DNA of 6,469 nt. It comes from JAQBDA01 sp041301185 (GTDB lineage Bacteria; Chloroflexota; Anaerolineae; Anaerolineales; UBA4823). The stretch covers positions 1 through 6,469 of the forward strand of contig JBFYSV010000307.1 of NCBI GenBank assembly GCA_041301185.1. The letters are read 5' to 3'. Shown piece by piece: positions 4,840 to 6,469 of the stretch (the first letter of the stretch is position 1; every line of letters begins with the position of its first letter). The translations under genes and the position numbers were made by a program. The notes beneath the pieces are model-generated. The model did no database searches and was not told the origin of the DNA. It saw only the letters and a list, made by a program, of their open reading frames with translations.

Positions 4840-5787
4840 TTATCCCAGGGGTGGGGGGGGTTGTTTTTGTTTTCCGGGAGATAGCTTCTTCCCCCGGCTG
4901 ATCACCAGACCCAACAACAGTCCCAAAGAGCCCCAGATCACATCTCCCAAAATATACAGGATCCGGATCAGGACCGCCATCAAAATGACTGCTGCCGGCG
5001 GCAAGTATGGATTCAGCACCCAGGTGAGCAAGACCTCGCGGATGCCGGAGCCGCCCGGCACAATGAACAGCACCATCCCGCTGCCGCCAGATACTGCCCA
5101 CACCCACCAGGCGCGCACCCAGGTCAGGCCTTCTCCGCCGGTTGCCAGGAAGAATGTATAGAAGATCAGCCCGCCGAGCAGCCAGGCGGCGGCGTAGATC
5201 GCCACCCACATGATGGCTTCAGCAGACCGCCAGAAATAATGCTTGCTGGCAGGCTGCCAGGAATAGCCCAGCATCCCTGCCAGACTGAGCGCCGCCAGGG
5301 AAAGCGGCAGGCGCAGGTAGACCGATAGAAAATCAAGACCGGCGATGACGATCGCGATCGCCACCAGGATCAGCATCGCCCACTCGATAAAATTACCCAC
5401 CATGATCACCCTGCCGGGGATGGCAGTGACCTCGGTGTACATCGCAGTCCGCCCGACCCAATGCCACACCCCGCCTGGCAGGCGGCGCAGCAGGATCACC
5501 CGGGTGTAGATCACCACATCCTGCCAGCCGGTTTTATTATGGAAAGAAATCATGCGCAGCCAGACAAAAAACTGGATCAAGAGCGAGATGAAGTAAAGCA
5601 CCAGCGAGATCAGCCCTGCCTGCCAGTACAGCCGCCAGTTGATCTCCTGCACCTGGAAGCCGCTGTACACCAGCAAGACGACGATATAGAGGAAAGCTGC
5701 TGCGGTAAGCGCCTGCCCGAGCCATTTCCAGCGCTTGCGGGCTGCCTGGAGCCTCTCCGCCCAGTGGACGACAAGCTGCTCGATCAT
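4840..5787 (-). CDS. LPG-synthase-TM (UPF0104) family integral membrane protein
   Basis: This 315-residue polytopic protein has about seven or eight hydrophobic segments (about 25-44, 55-77, 128-156, 160-177, 190-214, 222-244 and 264-296, the last perhaps two helices). Two motifs fit the lysylphosphatidylglycerol synthase transmembrane family: RRLPGGVWHWVGR at 101-113 and VPGGSGIRE at 243-251. No soluble aminoacyl-transferase domain is attached, so this is a stand-alone membrane domain. In that family such proteins are often linked to lipid or glycolipid handling (flippase- or AglD-like), and the specific substrate is unknown. The start at 5787 is chosen because its ATG overlaps the upstream stop as ATGA. 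A longer frame reaches 5868, but that part lies inside the methyltransferase gene and has no membrane-protein character. The C-terminus is a basic, proline-rich tail (KQKQPPPPLG) coded across a run of eight C residues on the coding strand. Confidence 0.82.
   Translation of the reverse strand: MIEQLVVHWAERLQAARKRWKWLGQALTAAAFLYIVVLLVYSGFQVQEINWRLYWQAGLISLVLYFISLLIQFFVWLRMISFHNKTGWQDVVIYTRVILLRRLPGGVWHWVGRTAMYTEVTAIPGRVIMVGNFIEWAMLILVAIAIVIAGLDFLSVYLRLPLSLAALSLAGMLGYSWQPASKHYFWRSAEAIMWVAIYAAAWLLGGLIFYTFFLATGGEGLTWVRAWWVWAVSGGSGMVLFIVPGGSGIREVLLTWVLNPYLPPAAVILMAVLIRILYILGDVIWGSLGLLLGLVISRGKKLSPGKQKQPPPPLG
4853..4860. repeat. Homopolymer of eight G (+ strand) in the 3' end of the membrane protein gene
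   Basis: Eight consecutive G on the + strand encode part of the PPPP tail of the - strand gene, a few codons before its stop. Such a tract can slip or be miscalled, but a change here would only alter the last few residues. Confidence 0.9.
5784..5787 (-). promoter_or_regulatory. ATGA stop-start overlap coupling two - strand genes
   Basis: The ATG of the membrane protein gene (5787-5785) shares bases with the TGA of the methyltransferase gene (5786-5784). This is the classic arrangement for translational coupling by terminating ribosomes. No strong Shine-Dalgarno precedes this ATG, which fits re-initiation. The two proteins are therefore probably made in fixed ratio. Confidence 0.8.
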
Positions 5788-6469
5788 GGCTGGCGACCGC
5801 CTTGGGAGGGCTTCTTTTGGGCGAACAGGGTCAGAATGGTGGATAGGTTCAGCCGGTCGAGCAACCAAAGCGGCGGCACCATCAGCAAGCGCCCCGGCAG
5901 CGAGCGGTACGCCCCCAGCAAGGCGCCCCGCAGGTTGGGATGGCGCTCTGCCCAGGTCTGCGACCAGAAGTCCAGGCTGTGACCCAGCACGGAATAGCTG
6001 GTCGAGATGCAGCGCCGGGCGATCAGGCGGAAGCCGATCTTCTCCAGGATCTCCTTTAGCGTTGGCTGCGAGAATAGATACAGGTGGCGCGGCAGGTCCC
6101 AGCCCACCCAGTAATCCTTGAATACCCGTCGCTCCAGGCTCTCCAAATTGGGCACCGAAAATACCAGCCAGCCCCCATCCTTGAGCAGGCGATGGGCATA
6201 CTTCAGGTCACCCACGGGCTGGTCCAGGTGCTCGACCACATTCCACAGGACGACAACATCAAAAGTCGCCTCGGGTAGCTGGATATCGCTAAAACGCCCG
6301 TGGCGGATGTCTACCCCCAGCCGCTGGCGGGCATATTCTGCCGCCCGCCCGCCCGGTTCGATTCCCGTCACCTGCCAGCGCCCAGAGCGCAGCGCCTCTT
6401 CCAGGAAGAGACCCGTGCCGCAGCCTACCTCCAGCAGGCTGCCCCCGGGCTGGAAGCGCTCCACCGCCC
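5784..6469 (-). CDS. Class I SAM-dependent methyltransferase (Methyltransf_23/11 type), 5' end cut by the window
   Basis: The frame runs from the right edge to the TGA at 5784-5786 and stays open upstream, so the N-terminus is missing. The GTG at 6464 is only the first possible in-window start. Numbered from that GTG (226 residues), motif I is LEVGCGTGLF at 11-20 and binds S-adenosylmethionine. E36 in VTGIEPG is the expected ribose-binding acidic residue. FDVVVLWNVVEHL (68-80) is motif IV-like, and LLKDGGWLVFSVPN (93-106) matches the following strand and turn. The stretch WVGWDLPRHLYLFSQPTL (119-136) is a pattern I associate with Methyltransf_23 proteins from envelope glycan clusters. A hydrophobic, basic C-terminal part (about 180-205) could touch the membrane. 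It overlaps the next gene by four bases (ATGA). The methyl acceptor is unknown and a lipid-linked sugar is a guess. Confidence 0.85.
   Translation of the reverse strand, partial: AVERFQPGGSLLEVGCGTGLFLEEALRSGRWQVTGIEPGGRAAEYARQRLGVDIRHGRFSDIQLPEATFDVVVLWNVVEHLDQPVGDLKYAHRLLKDGGWLVFSVPNLESLERRVFKDYWVGWDLPRHLYLFSQPTLKEILEKIGFRLIARRCISTSYSVLGHSLDFWSQTWAERHPNLRGALLGAYRSLPGRLLMVPPLWLLDRLNLSTILTLFAQKKPSQGGRQP

Noticed and set aside
4784..5161. 125-codon open frame on the + strand after the lipoprotein
   Set aside because: It begins inside the 19-bp palindrome and runs antisense to the membrane protein gene, with no recognisable product.
5788..5868. Longer N-terminus for the LPG-synthase-TM type protein
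   Set aside because: It would overlap the methyltransferase gene by 85 bases in another frame. The ATGA start at 5787 is the standard coupled arrangement.
1..6469. A defence island, secondary-metabolite cluster or other new multi-gene system
   Set aside because: No nuclease, helicase, reverse transcriptase, synthase or toxin-antitoxin signature is visible. The genes fit envelope, surface and regulatory functions.

Overview
The window looks like chromosomal DNA of a GC-rich bacterium. The best guess is Chloroflexota, probably an Anaerolineae-type lineage. This rests on gene types I associate with that group: a regulator fusing a LuxR-type helix-turn-helix to Kelch repeats, DUF4397 proteins with a '-LP-x-x-x-K' tail, and lipoproteins with a Thr/Pro-rich linker ahead of a carboxypeptidase-regulatory-like domain. 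No database search was possible, so the taxon is an inference. There is no rRNA, tRNA, transposase, CRISPR array or phage gene.

Layout. (1) Bases 1-1059 (+): the 3' part of a secreted protein with two DUF4397-like domains and a NEW3-like beta domain. (2) 1088-1124: a perfect 9-bp dyad just upstream of an extended -10 promoter, which seems to drive a leaderless gene. (3) 1135-2478 (+): a membrane-anchored regulator with a cytoplasmic LuxR/GerE HTH, one transmembrane helix and an external six-bladed Kelch propeller. (4) 2479-2749: an unusual non-coding region with a 16-bp palindrome, a 23-bp tandem repeat built from phased GGGWAGTT motifs, an 11-bp palindrome, and a candidate promoter plus strong RBS for the next gene. 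(5) 2750-4093 (+): a secreted protein of four Ig-like repeats, a candidate abundant surface protein. (6) 4129-4159: a hairpin. (7) 4184-4780 (+): a lipoprotein. (8) 4782-4824: a 19-bp perfect palindrome between convergent genes. (9) 4840-5787 (-): an LPG-synthase-TM/UPF0104-type membrane protein. (10) 5784-6469 (-): a SAM methyltransferase cut by the right edge. Genes 9 and 10 overlap by ATGA and form an operon.

Taken together, the + strand genes form a cell-surface neighbourhood: two exported beta-rich proteins, a lipoprotein, and a transmembrane transcription factor whose propeller faces outside. The attractive but unproven idea is that the Kelch regulator senses something at the surface and controls its neighbours, perhaps through the phased repeat array in front of the four-repeat protein. 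The - strand pair looks like a piece of an envelope lipid or glycan pathway. I see no clear new defence or metabolic system. The regulator together with the repeat array is the most worthwhile lead.
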